A DNA stretch of 64,000 nt. It comes from Saprospiraceae bacterium. Its GTDB lineage: Bacteria > Bacteroidota > Bacteroidia > Chitinophagales > Saprospiraceae. The stretch lies in the NCBI GenBank assembly GCA_016709995.1, contig JADJLQ010000001.1, forward strand, positions 1,336,001-1,400,000, in the 5' to 3' direction. The translations under genes and the position numbers were made by a program. Shown here piece after piece: positions 24,771 to 33,867 of the stretch; the stretch's first letter is position 1; each line of letters opens with the position of its first letter. A model generated the notes under the pieces. That model saw only the letters and a program-made list of their open reading frames with translations, had not been told where the DNA came from and made no database searches.

Positions 24771-25292
24771 CAAAGTACCCAAGGTATGCTGGGTAGTGGG
24801 GTCCACAAGCTGATTCTGAGCATTGAGCAAGGATTCGATTTTTGAGATTGGGAGGCGATTTGGAAAAACGATCATATTCATATACATCAGGATACTGGTC
24901 AGATGGTCCATGCCCCGAAGATTGCCTGCTCTACCAGAAGCGACCCCAATCAGGCAGGCTTTTTTGTGATAAAATGAATCCCTGGCATCTTTTACAGAGC
25001 ATGCATCAATAAATAACTTAAGGATGCCGGGGAAACTGCCGTTGTATTCAGGGGCGATAAACACCATTTTGGTAGAAGGGATCAGCAAAGTATCTTTTAT
25101 ATGAGTGATCTCCGCTGAAATCGTATCCTTTTCATACATCGATACAGATTCAAACGCATTCATTTTTATATTAGTCAAGTCCAGCAGTTCAACCTTTTCC
25201 TCGTAGCGAGATTTACTGTATTCAAATACAAAGTCGCTGATAGGTTTACTTTGACTGGCCTGGCGGTTGGTTCCATGTATGATGAGCAGCAT
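24747..25292 (-). CDS. NADPH-dependent FMN reductase-like flavoprotein
   Basis: 181 residues with a flavodoxin-like fold. The N-terminal strand and loop (LLIIHGTNRQASQSK) bind the FMN phosphate. The family signature is APEYNGSFPGILKLFIDA, and LIGVASGRAGNLRG is the second flavin loop. It reduces flavin or quinone-type substrates with NAD(P)H; the natural substrate is unknown. It is transcribed toward the MBL gene, and the two coding ends overlap by 24 bases, which is tight for convergent genes. It is divergent from yigZ. Confidence 0.88.
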   Translation of the reverse strand: MLLIIHGTNRQASQSKPISDFVFEYSKSRYEEKVELLDLTNIKMNAFESVSMYEKDTISAEITHIKDTLLIPSTKMVFIAPEYNGSFPGILKLFIDACSVKDARDSFYHKKACLIGVASGRAGNLRGMDHLTSILMYMNMIVFPNRLPISKIESLLNAQNQLVDPTTQHTLGTLLDDFIRF

Positions 25293-25383
25293 AAATATTC
25301 AAACAAACATAGCCAGGTTTGGTTCTAAAAAAAATAATTATTTAACGAGTCGGTCGTGCCACATGATTTATCTTTATCCGACC

Positions 25384-26025
25384 ATGATACCCTCTGATAC
25401 CTTTAAAACGATCCATCTTCCCGCTACCGGAATCTATAAAGAAAAAGGCAGTTCATTCATCAGCTATATTTATCCTTTGTTGGATGAGTCAAAAACAAAA
25501 CCCATACTCGCTGAATTAAAAAAAGAACATGCAAAAGCCCGACATATATGTTATGCTTATCAGTGGGGACCTGACCCGGATTACACCCGTCACCAGGACG
25601 ATGGAGAACCGAGTGGTACCGCCGGCAAACCTATCCTCGGCCAAATCAGAAGCCATCAATTAGAAAATGTACTCCTGGCAGTAGTGAGGTATTTTGGCGG
25701 TACGCTGCTGGGTGCTTCAGGATTGGGCACGGCTTACAAATCAGCTGCATTGGATGCCACTCAACATGGTGAAATCATCACCTTATCCCGCAATGTCTAT
25801 TTTAAATTGACCTATTCTTATCCAATGGAAAAATATCTGGTTTCCTGGATAACAAAAATGGATGGTCTGGCTTTGGAAAAAGCATATGCTGAACAAATTA
25901 GTTCTGTAATATGCTTTCCGATTTCAACAAAAGAAATGATTTTACCCTCTTTGGACCGACATCACACAGAGTATCAATGGCCTGAACAAATACAGTGTGA
26001 ATACCTAAGAGAAGATCGACACTAA
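25384..26025 (+). CDS. YigZ/IMPACT family protein
   Basis: 213 residues from the ATG at 25384. Earlier in-frame starts exist at 25363 and 25267, but family members begin just before DTFKTI, as here (MIPSDTFKTI). Motifs are GIYKEKGSSFISYIYP, RHQDDGEPSGTAGKPILGQI and VLLAVVRYFGGTLLGASGLG, all characteristic of the UPF0029/IMPACT N-terminal domain, followed by a small C-terminal ferredoxin-like domain. The family is linked to translation regulation in eukaryotes; the bacterial role is unclear. Its stop codon interlocks with the stop of the convergent PKD gene (26022-26025). Confidence 0.9.
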   Translation: MIPSDTFKTIHLPATGIYKEKGSSFISYIYPLLDESKTKPILAELKKEHAKARHICYAYQWGPDPDYTRHQDDGEPSGTAGKPILGQIRSHQLENVLLAVVRYFGGTLLGASGLGTAYKSAALDATQHGEIITLSRNVYFKLTYSYPMEKYLVSWITKMDGLALEKAYAEQISSVICFPISTKEMILPSLDRHHTEYQWPEQIQCEYLREDRH

Positions 26026-29000
26026 CGAATCAAAGTAATGTCACCATGCAAATATATTTTCTCTAAGGTCTGGGGACATTCGGCTTCTATCAGGTAAACA
26101 TAGACGCCATTGGGTGCAACCTGGTTATGAAAAGAACCATCCCAGCCAATATCCAAATCATAGGTTTCAAATACAAGATCCCCTACCCGATCAAAAATCT
26201 TAAATGAAAGGATTTGATCAGCTGCCTTAGGGATGACATATAAAATATCGTTGATGCCATCCTGATTTGGGGTGAATACATTAGGCACTGCAAAAAAATC
26301 AGAGACAACGCAAGACTCCACGATATCTACCCAGACAGTTTGTTCGAGTATGCATGCTGTCGCGGGATCCAGAATCGTGAAAACATATTGGTGGCTGCTA
26401 TCGCCGAAAAAAACAGGACCCGGACAATCTGTGCAAGACAAGTCTGTGCCCGGAAACCAAGTATAGACATATTGCGTGCCCGGATTAAAATTTCTATTGA
26501 TTTTAACAGGAAGGTTGGCAATGGCATTGAAACGAATGGTGTCCTTGATGTTTACAAAGTCTATTACATTCAATTGGATTTGCTGCGTATCCGCTTGACA
26601 GGTTTTATTGCGGGCAATGACTTGATACAGACCTGATTGTTTGGCCAATACTTCAATGGTGGAGGTATTTTGGCCGGAAACAATATTAGGACCTTTCCAC
26701 TGGTAGCTATCGGCTTCGCCGATCACACCTAATGACACGATATCATTGGGACAGACTGTGCGATCCGGCCCGTCTATGGAAGTAGTTAATAATACATTTA
26801 TTCTGAAAGTATCAGTCACCATACAAAGGTCCTCCTGATGGGTCACAGTATAGGTGATAGACTTATCCGGAATAGACAAAGGCTCATCAGCGCCCTGATT
26901 ATCCAGAAAATCACCCGGTCCCCATCTGACCATAGGGTAATTAGATTTTAACCTGACTTGTGAGCCAATACAAATTGTAGTATCTGCCGGGCCGGCAACG
27001 ATCCTGGCAGAAAGCACATTGATTCGAATCGTATCAGATACCGGACATCCCTGGCTAAGTGCTTCTAAAAAATAAGCAGATGATCCCAGGGGCCGGAGAA
27101 TGGGGTCCGTACAGTTAGTGCAGGATATGCCTGATGCCCCAGTCCATCTGGCATTTGTAAGACCAGGCAACGAAATCTGAAAGCTGTCTTTGGCACAAAT
27201 AGTTCTATCCGGACCCAGGTCAATCACACCGGAAGGCACAACTGTTATGGTCACTGAATCCAACCTTTCGCAACCAGACCCATCTGAGACAGTTACTACG
27301 TAAGTGGTGGACACACCAGGCTGGGCGATCGGGTTTCTACAAAATTGATAACAAGTCAGCCCGGGTCTCGTCGTATCCCAGGAGTATGCGTAGATATCAT
27401 TGATCGTGCTTGCAGAAAGCGGCAACCCTTCCTTCTGGCATATTGAAGTGTCCTGGGAGATCGTGATAGGCCCAATACGATTGGGTGTAGTGATCACGGA
27501 TTGGTCAAACCTGAGGATACAACCGCTGGGATCTACGGTCTCAAAATGGTATAAAGTAGATCCTAACGGTCTAATCGAATATTCTACACAATCCTCGCAT
27601 AGGGTATCGGCATTAGTATACCATCTTGTGATCATGCCGGCTACAGGATCATTTATTTTGGCAGACAACTTGATCATAGATCCGGCACATACCTGAGCTA
27701 CCGGGCTGATATCTGCCGAAATAGAAGACTTTACTTCAATGGATTGCACAGAAGTATCGGCACAAGTAGTCTCATCACTTACTATGAGCTGAATAGTATG
27801 GCTGCCTCTATCTACCACCAGACCTGAGGTATCATTCAAAAAAGGTTTGTTGTCATAAATCCAGCGCACTGAATCGATCGGCAAGCCTATGGACAAACTT
27901 CTATTACTAAGCTTGATTTTATCACCCTGACAAAAATCAGTTTGGTTGATGGTAAAATCTGCCACAGGTTTATATGCCAGTTGGAATAAATCGGTAGCTA
28001 ATAAGGTATCTGAACAATACTGATTAGACAAAATGTATTGGAGCGAATATTTTCCGGGTTGGTCGGTATAAAATGTCGAAGGCACTTGCGCGAAAGTGGT
28101 ATCTGTAAAATCACCGGTAATCCTAAACTTAAATCCTGAAATCCGTGAAGAAGAGATGCTGGAATCAATAAATTGGAAAAGACCATCAAATCCACAGAGC
28201 AATCGATCTTTCACTTTTACATCGGCGGTAGCTTCATGAATCACTGCGGTATCCATGATGGCAAAATCCTGGCAGCCATTATTATCAGTGACGACAATGA
28301 CTGGGAAAAAAACCCCTGACTCATTGAACACATGAGATACAATTAATGTACTGTCACTGTTTTTTAAAGCATCCTGGGCGCCATCACCCCACTCTATCAG
28401 CACATCTTCGGCACCTGCAAAAGTGGCCTGGTAAGAAGCGATAGCAGGAGCACAGACTGAATTGTCTATTTGAGCGCCACTAAACACGGTAGGCCCATCC
28501 ACAAAAACCAGTGAATCCATCACTGTGGTATCTTTACATTTAAGACTGGATGTTGCGATAAGAGAAACAGTAAAAAAGCCTTTTTCTGTATATAAATGTG
28601 AGGAATTAATTTCCCTTGAGCCATTGGAAGCATCACCAAAAGTCCAGAAAAAATTATCGGCATTAATGCTTTTGTTGTTAAATTTTCCAATAAATGGCAC
28701 ACAATTGATTGCTCCCCCGATTAAAGAAAAATCTGCTTTCGGATCTGAAATTCTAACCACATTAGAAAACAAAAAAGGAACACTACAACCTGATACAGAA
28801 TCTCTGACTAACAACTTTACATCATAGCTCCCGTCAGCAGTATATCGATGACTTGGGCTAAAATCGGTAGACTGACTGCTACCAAAGTCCCATACCAAAT
28901 CAGTCCACTGCCCTGACAGTGTAGGAGTAAAAACAGCAGCTTCAACAGAGCATATCAAGGAGTCAGTACGGATCTCTGCGCCGATTTTATTGACAGGTAT

Positions 29001-31553
29001 ATCCAACGATTTTTCGGAGCTGCATCCAAAAGCTGATTTTAGATTCAATTTGATGTTAAATGTGCTATTTTGATCCAACTTAACCAAAACTGTATCTATA
29101 TTGGTATACGATTGACCACCAAAACGCCAGGTTGTTTCAGTGATTTGATCATTCATTGCAGAGGATTTATTTTTAAAAAAGATCGTGGAGTCCTGGCAAA
29201 AACGACCACCGGCATAATCAAAATCTGCCTTCAATTGATGTACCATAATGGTATCTGAATATACCGTATCCCTGCAACCAAATTCATCCGTGGCTATCAA
29301 CACCCCTGTACTTGATCCGGGAGTGGTGAATGTAAATCCCGGAGCCTCATTTGCAGAGACTTTTTCCTGGGAGCCAGGAAAAATATACTCATAAATGGCT
29401 GCGTCCACCGACCTATTTAAAATCTGGATGGTAAGAGGGGCACATCCTTCAATTCCCGACAAGTCAAAGGCAGGTTTGAGTTCTCTGACAGATATCTTTT
29501 TCTCTATGGTATCAGCACAAGTATTATTCTGACTGATCGCTATCAACCGGGCTTTATAATCTCCTGTGCCGGGAAAAGTGTATTCCGTAGAATCCTTTCG
29601 ACTGATCACCAAGGTATCCGTACTGCCAAAATCCCAATGAAGCGAATCAAGATCAGGAGATCTATTGACAAATACGCGCGACAAGGGTAAATCACAATTC
29701 ATTTGAATATCAAAATCCGCTTTAATACCTAAGATCTTAACACTATCAATGACCTCATCCCCTGGACATCCATTATACAAAGCCCGATGACCTATTTTAT
29801 AAGTGCCGGGTTTGTCATATTGGTCAATAGTAATATCTTTTGAAGTAAAGGTTGCCCCTGTAGCCAAAAATCTCCAACTATAACTTGTCACATTATCATT
29901 GGTATTGTCTTTTGCTGTAATAGGAGTACCAAAGCACAATTCATCCGGCAGATCTATACCGACTTTGGGCTTGGCCCCAAGTCGAATCCAATCAGGAAAA
30001 TCCAAAGAGTCTATACAACCGGCCGAATTTTCTACGACCAATCTAACGTTAAAATTCCCAACATCAGGCAAGAACAATGATCCGGTCAGTCCATTGATCA
30101 CTTTTGGGACAGGAGTAAAAACAGTCCACCTTGCTGAAGTAATTGGATCAGCACTAATAGATTTTTGCTCGAAAGGAATAAGCAATGGAGCACATCCACT
30201 GAATGATGATGACGATATAACCGGCTTGATTTTATAGCCACTGATAGTCTCTTTTTCGATATAGGCGGAACATCCAAGCTGATTAGTGGCAGTCAAACCG
30301 ATTTTGTATTGACCATCACTCAGGATTCTAATGGATGGTTGAGGTCCGGTAGATACTACATTGCCATTGAGCGTCCAACTATAACTGGTGGCATTGGTAG
30401 ATCGATTGGTTACATTGATATCGAATGGAAATTTGCACCCGTTATTTCTATCCAATGCATAGTCCGCTATAGGCGCTGTGGACACATTGATACAGGCACT
30501 GGAGATAATCTCAGACTGGCAACCTTTGTAAATAGCTACATGTTTCACAAAATAACAACCCTGAGTGGTATAAGTATGGCGTGGATCAGCTTCCACGGAA
30601 GTATTACCGTCACCAAAATCCCAGGATTGCGCATCAGGTGTCACTGTTTTGGTTGAAGTAAACTGGATGGCTTCGCCGCTACATATTTGATTTTTATCTT
30701 GAGTAAAATAAGAGAGATTATCTGCGACTACAGCTTTGGGGAATACCCTTTCAGAAGTGCAACCCAAGGCAGCATTTAAAACTTTTATACTTACATCAAA
30801 TACGCCCGGCAAGACATACTGCACCGGAGGTGGATTAAACCCGGCAAACGAACTACCATTGCCAAAATCCCATTGATAGGTCAGTTCTGGCAAGTTTTGC
30901 CCTAAATTGGTAAAATTCAAAGCCCCTGGGGCATTACAGACTACCCCTCCGCCAAAATCTACATTTATTACAGGCTTATCCAGTACTTTCAACAACGGCT
31001 TTGTCACTGTAGAAACACACCCCTTATTATCCCTGGTACTCAGTGTAATCGAATATTGGCCTCCAACATCATACCGGCTGGTTACAGGTGATTTAACAGA
31101 CTGCTGCGTGACCCCTACAGATCCGCTGAGGTCCCAAATCCAATCTACAATATTCCCATTGGGTGATACTGTCAGGTCTTCAAATCTTGCGGTAGATCCA
31201 GCACATATTAAGGTGTCGGAAACAATAAAATCTGCTACAAAACTTGATTTCACCTCTATGTAATTGTCTTTGCATTTTTTGTCAGTCACGCCTAAAGAAT
31301 CTGTCACCGAAAGACAAACAGTGTAAAATCCCGGAGTGACATATACTTTAGAAGGTGTGGCTTGTTTTGATGTGGAGCCATTGCCAAAGTCCCACAGATA
31401 AGAGGCTATATGGCCAATGGATAAATTCTTAAATTTGGCTTGAAATACACCGCATCCTGAGGTCTGTTCTGCTTCAAAATCAGCGGCCAACTGTCCGTAA
31501 ACTGGTGATGACATCCAAAATCCAACAACGAAGCAAATCAAGGAAATTCTCAT
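26022..31553 (-). CDS. Giant multi-PKD surface protein with type B T9SS sorting domain
   Basis: 1843 residues, signal peptide MRISLICFVVGFWMSSPVYG. More than a dozen PKD domains in tandem fill residues about 25-1400 (signatures YLWDFGNGST, WDFGDGNTSVEADPRHTY, TPGFYTVCLSVTD). From about 1400 to 1740 there are Ig-like or SprB-like cysteine-containing repeats (DTSICQKEGLPLSASTIND, GPDRTVCPNDIVSLGVIGEA). The C-terminal 90 residues (VPNVFTPNQDGINDILYV, GWDGSFHNQVAPNGVYVYLI) are the gliding-associated CHU_C domain. It is probably an adhesin exported by the type IX system and possibly a client of a PorP/SprF protein. A TAAATTTG box lies 73 bases upstream. It is single-copy in the window, unlike the other giants. 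Confidence 0.95.
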   Translation of the reverse strand: MRISLICFVVGFWMSSPVYGQLAADFEAEQTSGCGVFQAKFKNLSIGHIASYLWDFGNGSTSKQATPSKVYVTPGFYTVCLSVTDSLGVTDKKCKDNYIEVKSSFVADFIVSDTLICAGSTARFEDLTVSPNGNIVDWIWDLSGSVGVTQQSVKSPVTSRYDVGGQYSITLSTRDNKGCVSTVTKPLLKVLDKPVINVDFGGGVVCNAPGALNFTNLGQNLPELTYQWDFGNGSSFAGFNPPPVQYVLPGVFDVSIKVLNAALGCTSERVFPKAVVADNLSYFTQDKNQICSGEAIQFTSTKTVTPDAQSWDFGDGNTSVEADPRHTYTTQGCYFVKHVAIYKGCQSEIISSACINVSTAPIADYALDRNNGCKFPFDINVTNRSTNATSYSWTLNGNVVSTGPQPSIRILSDGQYKIGLTATNQLGCSAYIEKETISGYKIKPVISSSSFSGCAPLLIPFEQKSISADPITSARWTVFTPVPKVINGLTGSLFLPDVGNFNVRLVVENSAGCIDSLDFPDWIRLGAKPKVGIDLPDELCFGTPITAKDNTNDNVTSYSWRFLATGATFTSKDITIDQYDKPGTYKIGHRALYNGCPGDEVIDSVKILGIKADFDIQMNCDLPLSRVFVNRSPDLDSLHWDFGSTDTLVISRKDSTEYTFPGTGDYKARLIAISQNNTCADTIEKKISVRELKPAFDLSGIEGCAPLTIQILNRSVDAAIYEYIFPGSQEKVSANEAPGFTFTTPGSSTGVLIATDEFGCRDTVYSDTIMVHQLKADFDYAGGRFCQDSTIFFKNKSSAMNDQITETTWRFGGQSYTNIDTVLVKLDQNSTFNIKLNLKSAFGCSSEKSLDIPVNKIGAEIRTDSLICSVEAAVFTPTLSGQWTDLVWDFGSSQSTDFSPSHRYTADGSYDVKLLVRDSVSGCSVPFLFSNVVRISDPKADFSLIGGAINCVPFIGKFNNKSINADNFFWTFGDASNGSREINSSHLYTEKGFFTVSLIATSSLKCKDTTVMDSLVFVDGPTVFSGAQIDNSVCAPAIASYQATFAGAEDVLIEWGDGAQDALKNSDSTLIVSHVFNESGVFFPVIVVTDNNGCQDFAIMDTAVIHEATADVKVKDRLLCGFDGLFQFIDSSISSSRISGFKFRITGDFTDTTFAQVPSTFYTDQPGKYSLQYILSNQYCSDTLLATDLFQLAYKPVADFTINQTDFCQGDKIKLSNRSLSIGLPIDSVRWIYDNKPFLNDTSGLVVDRGSHTIQLIVSDETTCADTSVQSIEVKSSISADISPVAQVCAGSMIKLSAKINDPVAGMITRWYTNADTLCEDCVEYSIRPLGSTLYHFETVDPSGCILRFDQSVITTPNRIGPITISQDTSICQKEGLPLSASTINDIYAYSWDTTRPGLTCYQFCRNPIAQPGVSTTYVVTVSDGSGCERLDSVTITVVPSGVIDLGPDRTICAKDSFQISLPGLTNARWTGASGISCTNCTDPILRPLGSSAYFLEALSQGCPVSDTIRINVLSARIVAGPADTTICIGSQVRLKSNYPMVRWGPGDFLDNQGADEPLSIPDKSITYTVTHQEDLCMVTDTFRINVLLTTSIDGPDRTVCPNDIVSLGVIGEADSYQWKGPNIVSGQNTSTIEVLAKQSGLYQVIARNKTCQADTQQIQLNVIDFVNIKDTIRFNAIANLPVKINRNFNPGTQYVYTWFPGTDLSCTDCPGPVFFGDSSHQYVFTILDPATACILEQTVWVDIVESCVVSDFFAVPNVFTPNQDGINDILYVIPKAADQILSFKIFDRVGDLVFETYDLDIGWDGSFHNQVAPNGVYVYLIEAECPQTLEKIYLHGDITLIR

Positions 31554-31625
31554 TAACTAAAAATATATTATAATTGCTTGATATTGAATAATTTTCGTGA
31601 AAACAACCTTATAAAAAGTATGCCT

Positions 31626-31633
31626 CAAATTTA
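31626..31633 (-). promoter_or_regulatory. Candidate -7 box for the PKD gene
   Basis: The minus strand reads TAAATTTG, a match to TAnnTTTG, 73 bases before the ATG at 31553. It lies in the divergent gap shared with coaE. No -33 TTTG at standard distance. Confidence 0.35.
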
Positions 31634-31644
31634 ATTGAAATCTC

Positions 31645-31652
31645 TAAGTTTG
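31645..31652 (+). promoter_or_regulatory. Candidate -7 box for coaE-rocD
   Basis: TAAGTTTG matches TAnnTTTG on the plus strand, 55 bases before the coaE ATG, beside the opposite-facing box of the PKD gene. No clear -33 element. Confidence 0.35.
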
Positions 31653-31707
31653 AACTAGTAATAATCAAAATTTAAACCTGTCCAGTATCTGATAAAACGA
31701 AATTAAC

Positions 31708-32316
31708 ATGCTAAAAGTAGGTATCACCGGCGGCATAGCTACCGGCAAATCATTTGTATGCACGATATTTAAGTATTTAGGAGTACCTGTCTACAATGCC
31801 GACCTCGAAGCAAAATTGATTATCGAAAACAATCCAGCTTTAAAAAAGAGATTGATCTCCAGGTTTGGAACTCAAACCTATGATCAACATGGACATTACA
31901 ATACCAAATATATTTCCTCGATCGTATTCAATGATTCTGTTGCTAAAAAAGAGCTGAATGACCTCATCCATCCTCTGGTATTACAGCACTCTTTTGATTG
32001 GTACCAAGCTTGTGATGAAGCGGGATCTGCATATGCCCTTAAGGAATCAGCTCTCCTGATTGAGAGTAAAAACCATATTCGTCTGGACAAGATGATAGTA
32101 GTAGATGCTCCTCTGGAAATAAGGATTGAACGATTGATGCATCGGGATGATATCTCCAGGGAATTAAGTTTAAAGAAAATCAATAGTCAAATGCCCCAGG
32201 AAGAAAAGCTAAAATATGCTGACTTCACTATATTAAATGATGGCCAAAACCCTATCATCCCCCAGGTGTATAAGATCCATCATGAACTAATCAGGCTTTC
32301 TGAAGTACCTTTGTAG
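31708..32316 (+). CDS. coaE: Dephospho-CoA kinase
   Basis: 202 residues. It catalyses the last step of coenzyme A synthesis, ATP-dependent phosphorylation of the ribose 3'-OH of dephospho-CoA. The P-loop GITGGIATGKS (G8-S15) is at the very N-terminus. The usual Asp-Ala-Asp site appears as YNADLEAK, the substrate motif LNDLIHPLV is intact, and IERLMHRDDIS and KINSQMPQEEK form the lid and adenine side. rocD follows after 13 bases, so the two are probably co-transcribed, although they are metabolically unrelated. Confidence 0.95.
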   Translation: MLKVGITGGIATGKSFVCTIFKYLGVPVYNADLEAKLIIENNPALKKRLISRFGTQTYDQHGHYNTKYISSIVFNDSVAKKELNDLIHPLVLQHSFDWYQACDEAGSAYALKESALLIESKNHIRLDKMIVVDAPLEIRIERLMHRDDISRELSLKKINSQMPQEEKLKYADFTILNDGQNPIIPQVYKIHHELIRLSEVPL

Positions 32317-32329
32317 TTAAATATAAGCT

Positions 32330-33562
32330 ATGACTGCAAATGACTATATCGCTTTGGAAGAAGCATACGGCTCTCACAATTATCATCCACTGCCTGTCGT
32401 CCTCACCAGGGGCAAAGGAGTCCATGTCTGGGATGTGTCTGGTAAACGATATTATGATTTTTTATCCGCCTATTCTGCAGTAAACCAAGGTCATTGTCAT
32501 CCAAGAATTGTCGCTGCACTTAAAGAACAAGCAGAGACACTTACTCTGACCTCACGAGCTTTTTATAATGATCAGCTGGGACTGTTTGAAAAAAAGCTAC
32601 ATGATATATTTGGCTATGATATGGCCCTACCAATGAATACCGGCGCAGAAGCGGTAGAGTCTGCCATAAAAATTTGCAGAAAATGGGCCTATGAGGTAAA
32701 AGGGATCAAACCAAACCAGGCTAAAATCATGTTTTTTGAATCTAATTTTCATGGTCGGACCATGGGAGCCATTTCTGCTTCGACAGAAGCGAGCAGTACT
32801 GGAGGGTTTGGCCCATACTTACCCGGCATCATCGTCGCTCCCTACGGGGATCTTGATTCAGCGCAAGAATATATCACCAGTGACCCCACTATCGCAGGTA
32901 TTATTATCGAACCGATCCAGGGTGAAGCAGGGGTGATTCTACCTCCTCCAGGTTATTTAAAGGCTTTAAGACAGCTATGTTTGGATAATAATATTCTCTT
33001 TATAGCTGATGAGATTCAGTCCGGCCTGGGGAGGACTGGCAAAATGCTTTGTTGTGATCATGATGGTATCAGAGCTGACATGGTTCTGTTAGGAAAAGCC
33101 ATTTCCGGTGGAATGCTGCCGGTATCTGTGGTTTTGGCAGACAAAAATATCATGGAGGTGATCAAACCCGGTCAGCATGGTTCCACTTATGGCGGCAATC
33201 CATTGGCAGCAAGGGTAGCCTGTGTGGCACTGGATGTACTCATTGATGAAAAATTGGATCAGCAGGCTATGATTCTCGGACAAGAGATGGCTACTCAACT
33301 CCAGATATTGAAGGCAGATTGCAGTTGGATATCAGCCACTCGAGGAAAAGGCCTTCTCCATGCTATCGAGCTCGATGATGATAAAGAAAGCAAAGCTGGG
33401 TGGAATATATGCGTCGCGATGGCTCGGCAGGGCTTATTGGCTAAACCTACCCGAGGCAATATCATCCGACTGGCTCCTCCCTTGACCATCAGTCCAACAG
33501 AGTTGCAAGAAGCGATGGACATCATCAAACAAGTGATGATGCTGCATATGGCTATAGCCTAG
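32330..33562 (+). CDS. rocD: Ornithine-oxo-acid aminotransferase
   Basis: 410 residues, class III PLP enzyme. It converts ornithine and 2-oxoglutarate to glutamate semialdehyde and glutamate, linking arginine and proline metabolism. Seen: EEAYGSHNYHPLPVVL at the N-terminus (typical for ornithine aminotransferase), YSAVNQGHCHPRI, the cofactor phosphate loop MNTGAEAVESAIK, ADEIQSGLGRTGK, and the Schiff-base lysine in LLGKAISGGMLPVS (K256). Full length, no anomalies. Specificity for ornithine rests on the N-terminal signature and the overall pattern, with good confidence. Confidence 0.95.
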   Translation: MTANDYIALEEAYGSHNYHPLPVVLTRGKGVHVWDVSGKRYYDFLSAYSAVNQGHCHPRIVAALKEQAETLTLTSRAFYNDQLGLFEKKLHDIFGYDMALPMNTGAEAVESAIKICRKWAYEVKGIKPNQAKIMFFESNFHGRTMGAISASTEASSTGGFGPYLPGIIVAPYGDLDSAQEYITSDPTIAGIIIEPIQGEAGVILPPPGYLKALRQLCLDNNILFIADEIQSGLGRTGKMLCCDHDGIRADMVLLGKAISGGMLPVSVVLADKNIMEVIKPGQHGSTYGGNPLAARVACVALDVLIDEKLDQQAMILGQEMATQLQILKADCSWISATRGKGLLHAIELDDDKESKAGWNICVAMARQGLLAKPTRGNIIRLAPPLTISPTELQEAMDIIKQVMMLHMAIA

Positions 33563-33867
33563 CAGGATGTGTTAGTTAATAAATAATAAATAGCCAGAGA
33601 TCAGCCAATAAAACAGTAAGGTCTCCTGTTAAGGTTGATAATTTCTGGTCACGATTGGTCTAATAATCAGAGCGTAGGCGTAGAGCCGGTTCCCTCAGAA
33701 TTTAATGTAATCCACCGTCCTGGCTAATATTTAAAACTGATCCTGGCAGATATCAGTGTGAGTTATCATATGAGTTAATTTTTTCATAAATTTGTCGCTG
33801 ACTTACACATATATAGGTGCTAAGTTGAGTTATAAAGTAGTATTTTTATATCACCAAAAATTTTATA
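33563..33867. other. Intergenic stretch with no gene seen
   Basis: About 305 bases between rocD and the TPR gene. I see no open frame with coding character, no RNA fold and no convincing terminator. The only notable item is a TAAATTTG box at 33787-33794. Confidence 0.6.
33787..33794 (+). promoter_or_regulatory. Candidate -7 box for the TPR/barrel pair
   Basis: TAAATTTG matches the Bacteroidota TAnnTTTG box, 73 bases upstream of the ATG at 33868. The -33 element is not clear. Confidence 0.35.
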